A stretch of DNA of 64,000 bases from a bacterium (GTDB lineage: Bacteria; Bacillota; Clostridia; Lachnospirales; Lachnospiraceae), in NCBI GenBank assembly GCA_023664305.1, contig JAMPFT010000001.1:228400-292399 (forward strand), given 5' to 3'. Made by a program: the position numbers and the translations under genes. Shown one piece after another: positions 8,454-17,337 of this stretch. The notes below the pieces were generated by a model. That model worked only from the letters and a program-made list of their open reading frames with translations, searched no databases and was not told the DNA's origin. The stretch's first letter is position 1. Each line of letters starts with the position of its first letter.

Positions 8454-9272
8454 CTACGCCCTTCTCCTGATGGAACGCACCACAAAGCCGTCCGTGGACG
8501 CCGTTCCTTCGTATGCCGCAACCGCCGCGGCGATCACTGCCGCAAGCTCCAAGTCGTCGCTCTCCTCAGGCTCCTCTTCCTGCGCCGCAATCTGCGCAAC
8601 CGCATTGTCGATTCCTGCCTTCTCCGCCTCATCCGTCTCTGCCTTTTTCCCGGAAAGCGCTTTCTGAAGCTTCGGGATAAAACTGAAGCAGGAAATGATC
8701 AGGCTGATCAGAATCAGGACGGCGAAAACCGTTCCCATGCCGATCAGGGTATTCAGGGCCGCCTTGCCCATCAGCTCTCCCATGGAAGCCCTGGGGTTTA
8801 AGGATGCAGACTCGAGCAGCAGGAACATATCGTTGCTGAAGATAATCTCCGCGTCCGCTCTCTTATCTGCGCCGATGACCTCTACCTCCACGATGATCTG
8901 CTTGTCGCTGATTTTTGCGCTGACGCTGCCTGTCCCCGTGATGCCGCCGATGGTCTCTAACGCCGACCGGAAGGATTCCACGCCGGAGAGCAGGGTATAA
9001 CCGTCCGCCTGGATCCCGAAGGTCTGCTCGCACAGATAAGACACTTCTTCCGCGGTAAACTCGTCAAGTCCCGTGCCGCCGTATGTGCTTCTGATCCATA
9101 CGTCGTCGCAGAGATAATCCGCAAAGAGCGGTACGATCGCCTGAGACGCCATCTGCTCGGCCATTGTCACCTTCTGCTGTTCGTAATCCGTCAGGGTTTT
9201 GCCCTCTCCGCAGGCGGTCAGTCCGAAGATGCAGGTAATCATACATGCCAAAGTCAATAATCTCTTTTTCAT
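8454..9272 (-). CDS. OadG-like subunit with lipoprotein signal
   Basis: 272 residues. The N-terminus has KKR, a hydrophobic stretch and the lipobox LTAC, so it is probably a lipoprotein. A ~150-residue extracytoplasmic domain of unknown fold follows. After it comes a transmembrane helix (TLIGMGTVFAVLILISLIIS) and a charged, Ala/Glu-rich cytoplasmic tail, as in OadG gamma subunits that anchor the peripheral carboxyltransferase to the beta subunit. Classical OadG is only ~80-120 residues, so the lipoprotein domain is an addition. ATG at 9272 lies 20 nt after the mmdA stop. The nearest site, AAAGGG, is about 13 nt away, so translation may be coupled to mmdA. Confidence 0.82.
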   Translation of the reverse strand: MKKRLLTLACMITCIFGLTACGEGKTLTDYEQQKVTMAEQMASQAIVPLFADYLCDDVWIRSTYGGTGLDEFTAEEVSYLCEQTFGIQADGYTLLSGVESFRSALETIGGITGTGSVSAKISDKQIIVEVEVIGADKRADAEIIFSNDMFLLLESASLNPRASMGELMGKAALNTLIGMGTVFAVLILISLIISCFSFIPKLQKALSGKKAETDEAEKAGIDNAVAQIAAQEEEPEESDDLELAAVIAAAVAAYEGTASTDGFVVRSIRRRA

Positions 9273-9291
9273 CTTACTATAATCACCCTTT

Positions 9292-10722
9292 CTATACTGT
9301 TCCGTGCTTTTTTGCGGGACGTCCCTCGCTCTTGGAAAAGAGCATTTCGAAAGCCCCGATGACATACTTTCTCGTATCGGCGGGCTCTACGATCTGGTCC
9401 ACATATCCTCTCCGCGCAGCGCTCACGGCGCTCAGCTGCAGCGCCTCATATTCCGCCGCCTTCCGGTCGATCACCTCAGCGCCCTGTCCGTCGTACATGA
9501 TCTTCGCGGCCAGCTTGCTTTCCATGGTTCCGATCTTCGCGTCAGGCCACGCCATGGTGATATCCGCGCCCAGAGCCTTGGAGTTCATGACGACCGCCGC
9601 GGTCCCAAAAGCCCTGCCGATCACAACGTTCACCTTGGGCACCGTAGCGTTTGCAAAAGCGTAGGTAAGCTTAGCCGCCGCCTTTGCCATGCTCTTTTCG
9701 GATTCCAACGTCGCCTTATAGCCCTTTACGTTGGTGAGCGTAAGGACGGGAATATCAAAGGAATCGCAGAAATTCAGGAAATCCGCCGCCTTCTCGCAGC
9801 CCTGCTCGGACAGCACGCAGTCCAGCTTCAGGGCGGTCTTTCCCTCCTCGTCGTATACCTCACTGCGGTTCGCGACAGCGCCTACCGTCACTCCGTCCAG
9901 CTTCAAAAAGCCCACTACCATGTCCTTCGCGTAATCCGCCTTTACCTCGAAGAAATCATTGTTGTCCGCCAGGATGGCAAGGGCCACGGAGGTATCCCCA
10001 ACGCATCCTGCAAGATCGTCGCAGCTGCGGTTCAGATCATCCGTACATTCCACAATATCGCTGCCCTCGTTGTTGTTGGAAGGCAGGAATCCGATCAGCT
10101 CACGGATCTTTGCGAGAAGCTCTGCTTCCTCTGCCGTCACATCGACGATGCCGCACTCTTTTGCCTGGAAGGAAGCGGAGGAGGAATCGCACTTTGTAAT
10201 CACGTTGCCGTCCAGCGCGTTAGGCGCGTTTACAAACAGTTTCCCGTTCTTTTCCTCCATAAAGGTAAAATCGGTCAGCGTGGGAAACAGAGCCAGTCCG
10301 CCGCCGCAACTGCCCAGAACCGCCGTGATCTGCGGGATCACACCGGAAGCCAGGGCCTGCTTTTTGTAGATCGTCCCGAAGGCGTTCAGCGCGTCCGAAG
10401 CCTCCTGCAGCCTCAGTCCCGCCGAATCGATCAGGCCGATGACCGGAGCTCCCGTCTTCATCGCCAGATCGTAAAGCCCGACAATCTTCTTTGCATGCAT
10501 CTCGCCGACCGTCCCGTTCATCACGGACACGTCCTGGCTGTACACATACACGGGTTTACCGCCTATCACTCCGTAGCCGGTAATACATCCGTCGGAAGGA
10601 GTCTCGTCCGGCTTCATGTTGAAATCCGTAGCTCTTGCGGTTACAAGTCCGCCGATTTCAACAAAACTGTTGTCATCGAGCAAAGCTGTTATTCTTTGAC
10701 TCGCCTTTGAAGTAGTACTCAT
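9292..10722 (-). CDS. mmdA: 12S-type acyl-CoA carboxyltransferase (MmdA-like)
   Basis: 476 residues of the carboxyl transferase (crotonase-fold) family, matching methylmalonyl-CoA decarboxylase alpha/transcarboxylase 12S. It moves CO2 between an acyl-CoA (methylmalonyl-, malonyl- or glutaconyl-CoA) and biotin. Landmarks: YVYSQDVSVMNGTVGEMHAK, GLIDSAGLRLQEASDALN, VLGSCGGGLAL, and in the C-terminal half KLTYAFANATVPKVNVV with GRAFGTAAVVMNSK. ATG at 10722 follows TGGAGGACTGAAAGC; longer in-frame starts would run into the promoter. First gene of the operon, transcribed from the promoter at 10813-10840. Confidence 0.93.
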   Translation of the reverse strand: MSTTSKASQRITALLDDNSFVEIGGLVTARATDFNMKPDETPSDGCITGYGVIGGKPVYVYSQDVSVMNGTVGEMHAKKIVGLYDLAMKTGAPVIGLIDSAGLRLQEASDALNAFGTIYKKQALASGVIPQITAVLGSCGGGLALFPTLTDFTFMEEKNGKLFVNAPNALDGNVITKCDSSSASFQAKECGIVDVTAEEAELLAKIRELIGFLPSNNNEGSDIVECTDDLNRSCDDLAGCVGDTSVALAILADNNDFFEVKADYAKDMVVGFLKLDGVTVGAVANRSEVYDEEGKTALKLDCVLSEQGCEKAADFLNFCDSFDIPVLTLTNVKGYKATLESEKSMAKAAAKLTYAFANATVPKVNVVIGRAFGTAAVVMNSKALGADITMAWPDAKIGTMESKLAAKIMYDGQGAEVIDRKAAEYEALQLSAVSAARRGYVDQIVEPADTRKYVIGAFEMLFSKSEGRPAKKHGTV

Positions 10723-10812
10723 GCTTTCAGTCCTCCATTTATAATAAGATAAATACAAACAACCCGGCGGGCGAAAAGGAAAAGCCACAATCCCCCGATT
10801 ATTGTCTTCCCC

Positions 10813-10840
10813 AGTATAACACAAAAAAAGCAACCCGCAA
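10813..10840 (-). promoter_or_regulatory. Promoter of the mmdA-oadG-BCCP-oadB operon
   Basis: On the minus strand TTGCGG, a 16-nt spacer and TATACT, with TG one base before the -10 (extended -10). It lies about 90 nt before the mmdA start codon. The -35 overlaps the terminator stem of the upstream TIR gene. Confidence 0.75.
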
Positions 10841-10860
10841 AGGCCGAATTGCTTTTTTTT
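10823..10860. terminator. Bidirectional intrinsic terminator after the TIR gene
   Basis: An A7-GCAA arm and TTGC-T8 arm enclose a GC-rich inner stem, giving a T tract in both directions. It follows the stop of the TIR gene by about 30 nt. Confidence 0.75.
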
Positions 10861-10890
10861 ACAATTTATTTCTTTTCGGACGTTTTTCTA

Positions 10891-13800
10891 TCAATCGATA
10901 AAGTATTCCCGCCTCTCCTCCGCCGTCAGCTCCCGGCCTCTTAGAAGCTCCCTTGCCTTTGCAATCAGCTCGTCAAGCGTGTAGACGTGGTACAGGCGCG
11001 AAATCGTTCCGTCCCTTATGACGGCCGTTTTACCGTCGCTGCACTCACAGCGGTTAATCCCCGTATTGGCGCGGTATACGCCGTCCTCCGCCCGATCGTA
11101 CAGCAAAAGAACCTTTGTGACGCCGCTGGCCACCGTCTTTACCGCGCCGAGCGTCTGCCCGTCCTGCCAGAAACTGAAATCCAGACTGCCGTTTTCCGGA
11201 GAGACGTTAAACACGGTGTACTCTCCCGTCCTCCAGTTATACACGCGCAGCCGCAGCAGGGCGTCCTGAAAAATCAGGTGGTCTCCGTCCGGCGTAAAAG
11301 ACACCTCGCAGCTTCCGATCCCTTCCGCCGCCAGCTCGTGCAGAACCTTCCCCTGGGCAAGATCCGCCACCTTCAAAAGTCCTGCTTTCCTGTCATACAG
11401 CACGGCAAGACTCCCTTCCGGAGACAGCCAGCCGTCCTGCCCGTAATAGGAGCCGTACGCCAGGTCTCCCGCCAGTCCCTCCGTCATCTCCTCCGGCAGC
11501 TCCCGTGCCAGCCCTGTCTCCACATCCCACACAAAGAACCAGACCGGCTCCTCTTCTGCGTCGTTCGAAAGCTCCAGCAGCTGACAGGGCAGAGCAAGAA
11601 AGCGCCCGTCCCCCGTCAGCGCAGGCTCGCGCAGCTCCAGATGAGCCCACCGGCCCGCCATCTCCTTTAGCTGCGCGGACTCCGGAAACCGTTCGAAGAT
11701 TTCCCCGTAGGTCAGCTGCCGGACCACCTCTCCCGCCGCGGCGTCTATCACCCAGACGGCGGTACTTTGCAGCTCCTCCTCCCCCTGCACCCAGTCTCCC
11801 GCATACAGATACGCCTTATTCCAGGCCACCGCATACGCGCCCTTTGCGGAACGTATCATAAGCCCCGTCATGTCCTCCGGGCCGCCCTTTAGAACGATCT
11901 GCCTGTCCCCGCCGTCCCGGATATCATGAATGTGCAGGATATCTTCCTCCCCGTCCAGATACAGCGCGTAACGCTCGTCCGCCAGGGCGGCGGACATTCC
12001 GTCGAAATCGTAGCGCACCTCATCCTGCCAGAGCAGACTGTAATCCTGCGTGTCATACAGATATACATGACTGCTTCCCAGCAGATACAGCAGGGAGGAA
12101 TCCTGTGTAAACCAGCTCCTCTTCGGCGGCTCCTCCAGCATCGTACACTCGTCGTCCACCGCGCCGCCGTAGCAGTAAACCGCCGTATCCGTATAAAAGA
12201 AAGCCTTTTTCCCGTGCCACTCCGCTTTCTTGATCTCCCCAAGATCCAGATAATAATGATAAGCGCTCACCACGGCGGCATGTACTCTGTCGTCCGTCGG
12301 GTCGGTGCTGAACACATATCCGTCCCCCGTAACCGCCATCTGTAAACCGGCGCCGTTTTCGATCTGACTGAGCACGATCGGGCTTCTGTCCTCGATCCGG
12401 GCACATTTCTCCCCCGTATCCCAGTCAAGATTGACCGCCACATTGTCATACACCACGGATACCAGCGCCGCTCTCTGTTCCGAAGCGGGAACCTTTGTGA
12501 CGGAAATCCTTCTGTTCAGCACCAGGGACGCGTCCTCATAGGAAAAACGCAGTCTTCCCGACGTAACGTCCCAGCATTCCAGAATCCAGCCCTCCGAACG
12601 TCCGCTTCCGGTCAGAAGATTCTCCGTATTGCGCCAGACCAGCGCCAGCGTGCTCTCGTCCAGCCAGCCCAGATAATCCAAAACGGAATCCTCGGCCTCC
12701 CGCTCAAAGACCGCCTCCTCCCCGCCCACGGGCAGCACCCTCACCCGATTGCCGCTATTATGCCAGAAGCCGTCCTCTCCCGCCGCAACCGCTATCCGTC
12801 CCCCGTCCGGGGAAAGCTTTAAATCCAGGACATCCCGCACGGCCCCGGTAAGCTCGTCCTCCCCCGGCACGATCTCCCGGTAGAGAGCCTGCGGCTCCCA
12901 CACCCTGCCTTCGCCGGTATCCGCGTCGATGATATGAATCCGGTGCCCGTCCGTAAGCATCGACCGCAGCTCGTTTCCCACATAATCATAGTCATAGCGC
13001 AGCACCTCGTAGAGGCAGACAATCCTGTCCGCCTCCGCGTTATAATCCCACAGGAAGCCGTAGACGGACGAACAGGAATCGCACTCCGGGAAATCCCACT
13101 CCCACAGAATCACTCCCGTGTCATAGGAAAAACAGAAAATTCCCTCCGCCGTCTTCACCGCCACCCGCCGGTCCCCGATCAGCCCCGCGTCCTCACAGCC
13201 GCGGTCCGCGCTGTCAAAGCAGCGTATATTTTCACAGGTTTCCACATCCCAGATATAGATTCTCCCGTCGCTGTCAACGGTAAGCAGCGCGTTCTCCTCT
13301 TCCCTGTAGTCCGAAATCATCCCCGGGGCGCTCCTGTGCTCTAAAATCTTCTGCGGGCGCAGCGTAAACCAGTAATCCCACTGATAGGTATATAAGGCCT
13401 CCTCCAGAGCGACCCGCGCCTCCGCCACATAAGGGCGCGACGCGTCCTCGCCGCTTCCCGGCAGCGCCGCCAGCGCAACCAGAAGCGCCGTCTCCCGATC
13501 TCCCTGTTCCAGCAGGTCTCCGGAAGCCTTTGCAAGATAACGGGACTGATTCTCCAGCTTGTCCTCATAATTTTCCTTTATCTCCAGATTCTGGTACAGC
13601 GCCACCCCGCCGAAGGCAAGGGTGACAGCCGTCACAACCCCCGCCAGCGCCAGCATACGGCGCATTTTATAGACACGGTGTCTCTGATAAAGTTCATCGT
13701 AGGAGCAGTAAAGCAGGGGCGCTGCAAGGCGCGTCATACGCTCCCTGGCGTGCCGTAAGACCTCCCTTTTATCCCTGCCCCGCAGATCGGCCGCCAGAGG

Positions 13801-14184
13801 CTCGCCCTCTTCCAGCAACGCGGGCGGAAAGGCAGTCTCAGGCTCTCCCTCGATCAAAACCGCAAGAACATTCTCCCGCCCACGGTACTTGATAAAGGTT
13901 TCAATCTCCCGCAGGCACCATTTGGATTCGACGACGCGCGGCGAACAGACGACAAGCAGAAATTCCGACTGCTTCAGGTTCTCCTCGATCTCCCCGAACA
14001 GGTCGCTGGCCACGCCCAGCTCCTCCTCGTCCCGGAATACCCGGCGGATCTTCTCCTTCCCGCACTTCTTCCGAATCTCCTTCGGGATCCGGTAACGCTC
14101 CAGCGCTTTCTGCAGATATCCCGCCACCGCGCTGTCTAAATCGGCATGCCGGTAACTGATAAACACGTCAAACTTGTAATCCAT
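10891..14184 (-). CDS. TIR domain - transmembrane - WD40-like protein
   Basis: 1097 residues. Residues 1-~150 are a TIR domain: KFDVFISYRHADLDSAVAG, FRDEEELG, LLVVCSPRVVESKWCLREI. The Glu of the WCxxE motif (E93) is at the place of the NADase catalytic Glu in enzymatic TIRs. A membrane helix at ~178-197 (MLALAGVVTAVTLAFGGVAL) is followed by a ~890-residue C-terminal part with WD40/propeller-like repeats (for example VDSDGRIYIWDVETCENIRC). This predicts a cytoplasmic TIR tethered to a large, probably extracytoplasmic sensor. ATG at 14184 follows AGAGGAGGGG and has its own promoter. No defence partner adjoins it. Role (signalling or defence) is inference. Confidence 0.85.
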   Translation of the reverse strand: MDYKFDVFISYRHADLDSAVAGYLQKALERYRIPKEIRKKCGKEKIRRVFRDEEELGVASDLFGEIEENLKQSEFLLVVCSPRVVESKWCLREIETFIKYRGRENVLAVLIEGEPETAFPPALLEEGEPLAADLRGRDKREVLRHARERMTRLAAPLLYCSYDELYQRHRVYKMRRMLALAGVVTAVTLAFGGVALYQNLEIKENYEDKLENQSRYLAKASGDLLEQGDRETALLVALAALPGSGEDASRPYVAEARVALEEALYTYQWDYWFTLRPQKILEHRSAPGMISDYREEENALLTVDSDGRIYIWDVETCENIRCFDSADRGCEDAGLIGDRRVAVKTAEGIFCFSYDTGVILWEWDFPECDSCSSVYGFLWDYNAEADRIVCLYEVLRYDYDYVGNELRSMLTDGHRIHIIDADTGEGRVWEPQALYREIVPGEDELTGAVRDVLDLKLSPDGGRIAVAAGEDGFWHNSGNRVRVLPVGGEEAVFEREAEDSVLDYLGWLDESTLALVWRNTENLLTGSGRSEGWILECWDVTSGRLRFSYEDASLVLNRRISVTKVPASEQRAALVSVVYDNVAVNLDWDTGEKCARIEDRSPIVLSQIENGAGLQMAVTGDGYVFSTDPTDDRVHAAVVSAYHYYLDLGEIKKAEWHGKKAFFYTDTAVYCYGGAVDDECTMLEEPPKRSWFTQDSSLLYLLGSSHVYLYDTQDYSLLWQDEVRYDFDGMSAALADERYALYLDGEEDILHIHDIRDGGDRQIVLKGGPEDMTGLMIRSAKGAYAVAWNKAYLYAGDWVQGEEELQSTAVWVIDAAAGEVVRQLTYGEIFERFPESAQLKEMAGRWAHLELREPALTGDGRFLALPCQLLELSNDAEEEPVWFFVWDVETGLARELPEEMTEGLAGDLAYGSYYGQDGWLSPEGSLAVLYDRKAGLLKVADLAQGKVLHELAAEGIGSCEVSFTPDGDHLIFQDALLRLRVYNWRTGEYTVFNVSPENGSLDFSFWQDGQTLGAVKTVASGVTKVLLLYDRAEDGVYRANTGINRCECSDGKTAVIRDGTISRLYHVYTLDELIAKARELLRGRELTAEERREYFID

Positions 14185-14208
14185 GGCCGCCCCTCCTCTG
14201 ACAGTACC

Positions 14209-14237
14209 ACCATACCATATTCGAAGAGTTTGCGCAA
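14209..14237 (-). promoter_or_regulatory. Promoter of the TIR gene
   Basis: Minus strand TTGCGC, 17-nt spacer, TATGGT with an extended-10 TG. It lies 25 nt before the ATG at 14184 and 40 nt after the preceding carboxypeptidase gene. Confidence 0.6.
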
Positions 14238-14275
14238 GAAAGGTTCTTTTTCGACGGCAGACATCAAAAGCGGGA

Positions 14276-15736
14276 TTACCAAAGCAAAAACCGTTCCAGC
14301 ACCTGCTGCAGGCACCATTTTGGCCTGATCTCAGGCACATTGTCCGTCGTGACAATCCGATCCTGTCTGTAAATCGTTCCATCCACCGTATATCGGATTT
14401 CTCCTACTGCGGTTCCGCTCTTTACCGGGGCTGTAAGACTCTTCTCCCACTCATACTCCACCCGGATTTCCTCATCCTCCCGCAGGAGCAAGCCCGCAAC
14501 GTCCCGGCTTCCCACCCTCGTATTTCCCTTTTCATCCGTTCCTTCTTCTCGCTCTTCCTCCACTGCATCAGCCGCTTGCTTCCCGCTCTCCTGCTTTCCT
14601 TTTTCACCGTTCGCCCGGCTTCCGCTTTCTTCCTCTCCTGTCCCGCCGGATGCCGGGCCTTCATCCTTCCCCGTCCCCCTTACAACCGCCAGCCCCGCAT
14701 AAGCCGTCTCCCCCAGGACCTCCGTCTGCCCGTTTATAACCGGCACAGGCTTCAGCAGACCCTCGTCGAAGGCAATCCCCTCCTCATCGAAGCTTCGGTA
14801 AAAGTAATTGTCGATCCCGTACTGCATCAGCTTCCCGGTATCGCTCCATTTGTAAGTCTTGTGGTTCGGCCAGCCACAGGCCAAAAGCGCCACCACAAAG
14901 GTTCTCCCGTCCCTTTCCAGCGCCCCCACATAGCAGTATCCCGCTTTGTTGGTAAATCCGGTCTTCCCGCTGATTACCCCGTCCATCATCGTCAGAAACG
15001 CATTGTGGTTGACGCAGGAAAAGCTCCGCCCGTTTGCGCCAAAGGCGTAGGCCGCGGTCTGCGTAATCTCCAGAAACGCCTCTTTTTCCGGCGACTCCCC
15101 GATGCAGTAGGACATGATTCTGGCCAGCTCCGCCGCAGTGGTGCTGTGCTCCTTCTGAATCACCGTACCGTCCTTTAAGGTAAACTCCTGCGTCGCGTCC
15201 AGTCCGTTTGGCGTAATGAACCAGGTATCCCTGCAGCCTAACTCAGCCGCCTTCTCATTCATCAGTCTCGCAAAAGCCGCCACCGCCCTGCCGCTCTCCT
15301 CCGCGGTATACTGATCCGACGGCTTATCCGCCAGCTCTTTTTCCAAAAACTTTTTCCCCACATGCTCCGCCAGCGCCGCCGCCGAATCGTTATGGCTCTC
15401 CAGCATCAGGGAGTACAGCAGCTCTTCCACCGTATACTGTTCCCCCCGTTTCAGGTACAGCTTCACCTTCGGCATCCCCGCGGCATAGTCCGAAACGGTC
15501 AGCACCTCCTCGGGCTCCGCGTTTTCCAGCACCAGAATGCAGGTCATGATCTTCGTGGTGCTGGCCATAGCCATGGGCGTATCCGCGTTTTTGCCGTACA
15601 GCACCCTTCCCGTATCCGCATCCATCAGCACCGCCGCCGTCGCGTAAAGCTCGATCGTCTCCTCCGCCCTGACCTGCGCCGTCAGCCGCACCGCCAGAAA
15701 AAGGACGCAAAAAAAGCCCCATATCCTTTTTTTCAT
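14276..15736 (-). CDS. D-alanyl-D-alanine carboxypeptidase (DacF/PBP5 type) 1
   Basis: 486-residue low-molecular-weight penicillin-binding protein that trims the terminal D-Ala of peptidoglycan stem peptides. It has a signal peptide (RIWGFFCVLFLAVRL) and the three active-site motifs in order: STTK (in MAMASTTKIM), SHN (in LESHNDSAA) and KTG (in VISGKTGFTN). A PBP5_C-like domain follows, interrupted by an unusual ~60-residue Gly/Glu/Lys-rich low-complexity insert (~residues 340-400). The C-terminal tail is weakly amphipathic. The start is ATG 15736 or GTG 15742; no strong ribosome site. A second carboxypeptidase lies 4 kb upstream. Confidence 0.93.
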   Translation of the reverse strand: MKKRIWGFFCVLFLAVRLTAQVRAEETIELYATAAVLMDADTGRVLYGKNADTPMAMASTTKIMTCILVLENAEPEEVLTVSDYAAGMPKVKLYLKRGEQYTVEELLYSLMLESHNDSAAALAEHVGKKFLEKELADKPSDQYTAEESGRAVAAFARLMNEKAAELGCRDTWFITPNGLDATQEFTLKDGTVIQKEHSTTAAELARIMSYCIGESPEKEAFLEITQTAAYAFGANGRSFSCVNHNAFLTMMDGVISGKTGFTNKAGYCYVGALERDGRTFVVALLACGWPNHKTYKWSDTGKLMQYGIDNYFYRSFDEEGIAFDEGLLKPVPVINGQTEVLGETAYAGLAVVRGTGKDEGPASGGTGEEESGSRANGEKGKQESGKQAADAVEEEREEGTDEKGNTRVGSRDVAGLLLREDEEIRVEYEWEKSLTAPVKSGTAVGEIRYTVDGTIYRQDRIVTTDNVPEIRPKWCLQQVLERFLLW

Positions 15737-15790
15737 CCGCACTTACCGTCTCGAAAAATCCGAATTACTAAAATATATGAGGCTTACCTT

Positions 15791-16360
15791 CTAAATATCC
15801 AGCTGCAGCTGCACTTCCGCTTCCGCCTGCTGTTTAAATTCTTCTATCTGCACGGGATTCAGCTCCGGAAGCTCCTCCAGGCTCTTTACGCCAAAGCAGC
15901 GCAGAAACTGCTCCGTCGTGCCGAAAAGCAGCGGTCTTCCCGGCGCGTCCAGCCGTCCCAGCTCCGTGATCAGATCATACTCCAGAAGCTTGTTGATGGC
16001 ATGGTCGCAGCTCACCCCGCGCACCCGCTCGATCTCCACCCTGGTCACCGGCTGCTTGTAGGCGATGATGGAAAGGGTCTCCAGCACTGTGTCCGTCAGG
16101 GACATTTTCCGCGGGGCCTTTGCAATTTTGATCAGGTATTCATACATCTCCGCCTTGGTACACAGCTGCACGGCGTCGTCGAGCCGGGTCAGGAATATGC
16201 CCCGATCCTCCTTTTCGTAACGCTCGTCCATCTCCTGCAGCAATTCCTCTGTGGTCTTCACATTCTCTTCTATCACATCGGCAAGTCTGCTGATTTCCAC
16301 CGACTCCCCCATAGTAAACAAAACGGCCTCTATAACCGCCTGCGCTCTTTTTTTGTCCAT
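15791..16360 (-). CDS. scpB: Segregation and condensation protein B
   Basis: 189 residues with two winged-helix domains. ScpB is the dimeric kite subunit that binds ScpA and SMC in the chromosome condensation complex. Diagnostic stretches are AVIEAVLFTMGESVEI near the N-terminus, ETLSIIAYKQPVTRVEIERVRGV in the middle, and GRPLLFGTTEQFLRCFG. ATG at 16360 follows a GAGAGAGAC purine run. scpA lies upstream on the same strand, separated by a microsatellite. Confidence 0.95.
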   Translation of the reverse strand: MDKKRAQAVIEAVLFTMGESVEISRLADVIEENVKTTEELLQEMDERYEKEDRGIFLTRLDDAVQLCTKAEMYEYLIKIAKAPRKMSLTDTVLETLSIIAYKQPVTRVEIERVRGVSCDHAINKLLEYDLITELGRLDAPGRPLLFGTTEQFLRCFGVKSLEELPELNPVQIEEFKQQAEAEVQLQLDI

Positions 16361-16364
16361 CACG

Positions 16365-16470
16365 TCTCTCTCTTTCTCGCCGGAAGCATCTCTCTCATCT
16401 CTATCTCTCTCTTCTGCTCTCTCTTCTGCTCTCTCTTCCGCTCTCTCTTCCGCCCTCTCTTCCGACTGTC
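16365..16470. repeat. CT-rich 12-bp microsatellite between scpA and scpB
   Basis: Tandem copies of TCTCTCTTCTGC/CTCTCTTCCGC. On the transcribed strand the leader of scpB becomes a long purine (GAGAGA) tract running into its ribosome binding region. Confidence 0.85.
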
Positions 16471-16485
16471 CTCATTCTCACCTAC

Positions 16486-17229
16486 TTACGCCCTTGAGAC
16501 AATCAAAATATCGTCAAACAGATTCTCCTGGCTGATCGTTATTTTCCCTGTCTTCATCAGCTCGAGAACAATCAGGAAGGTGACGATAACCTCCATCTTA
16601 CTGGACTGCTTTTCCAGAAGCTTTCGAAAGCTGAAGCTCTTATGTTCCCTGGCATAGGCCTCCACATAAAGAGTCTTTTGGTCCATGTCAATCTCATCCT
16701 TCTCAATATTTCCGTATTTGCTGCGGATGGGATCGATCTTGTCCTCCTGTCTGCGCACGACGAATTTAAAAATATCGTGCAGCTTGGCCAGCGTCAGATC
16801 GCCGATCAGCTCCTCATAATCCACCGGCTGTCTGTAGGCCGCCACCTCCTTGGGAAGATTCTGTTCCCGATAGAGATTTTTCGCCGCGTCTACCTGCCTG
16901 TCCCTGAGTTCGAAGGACACATACCGGTACATTTTGTATTCCAGCAGCTTCTGGACCAGCTCCGCCCTCGGGTCTTCCTCTTCTCCCTCCTCGTTCACTT
17001 CCTTCGGGAGAAGCATCCGGCATTTGATATCCAGAAGCGTCGCCGCCATCACAAGAAATTCGCTCATCACATTCATATCGGAGGATTCCATCTGCTTGAT
17101 ATATTCCAAATACTGTTCCGTGATCTCGACGATGGGAATATCATAAATGTCAACCTTATTTTTATCGATCAGATGAAGCAGAAGATCCAAAGGCCCTTCA
17201 AATACTTCCAGCTTTACGGGTATCGCCAT
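16486..17229 (-). CDS. scpA: Segregation and condensation protein A (kleisin)
   Basis: 247 residues. ScpA bridges the SMC heads and binds ScpB. The N-terminus KLEVFEGPLDLLLHLIDKNK with VDIYDIPIVEITEQYL is the conserved SMC-neck-binding segment; FLVMAATLLDIKCRMLLP is also typical. The C-terminal winged helix includes VIVTFLIVLELMKTGKI. The ATG at 17229 is chosen because GGGGG lies 8 nt upstream; an ATG two codons earlier is too close to it. It precedes scpB, and the metallophosphoesterase gene lies upstream in the same direction. Confidence 0.95.
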   Translation of the reverse strand: MAIPVKLEVFEGPLDLLLHLIDKNKVDIYDIPIVEITEQYLEYIKQMESSDMNVMSEFLVMAATLLDIKCRMLLPKEVNEEGEEEDPRAELVQKLLEYKMYRYVSFELRDRQVDAAKNLYREQNLPKEVAAYRQPVDYEELIGDLTLAKLHDIFKFVVRRQEDKIDPIRSKYGNIEKDEIDMDQKTLYVEAYAREHKSFSFRKLLEKQSSKMEVIVTFLIVLELMKTGKITISQENLFDDILIVSRA

Positions 17230-17337
17230 CTCCATGTCCCCCTGCAAACATTCCGAAACGCGTCTTTTCAAATTTCTCAACCGTTTCCCCGCTTCAGTTT
17301 AACGGTTTTTTCCGCCGTTTTCAAGGGAAACATACGT

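Noticed and set aside
9304..10710. Long open frame (468 codons) on the plus strand opposite mmdA
   Set aside because: Opposite strand of a clearly conserved carboxyltransferase; codon bias creates the open frame and no ribosome site or family is seen.
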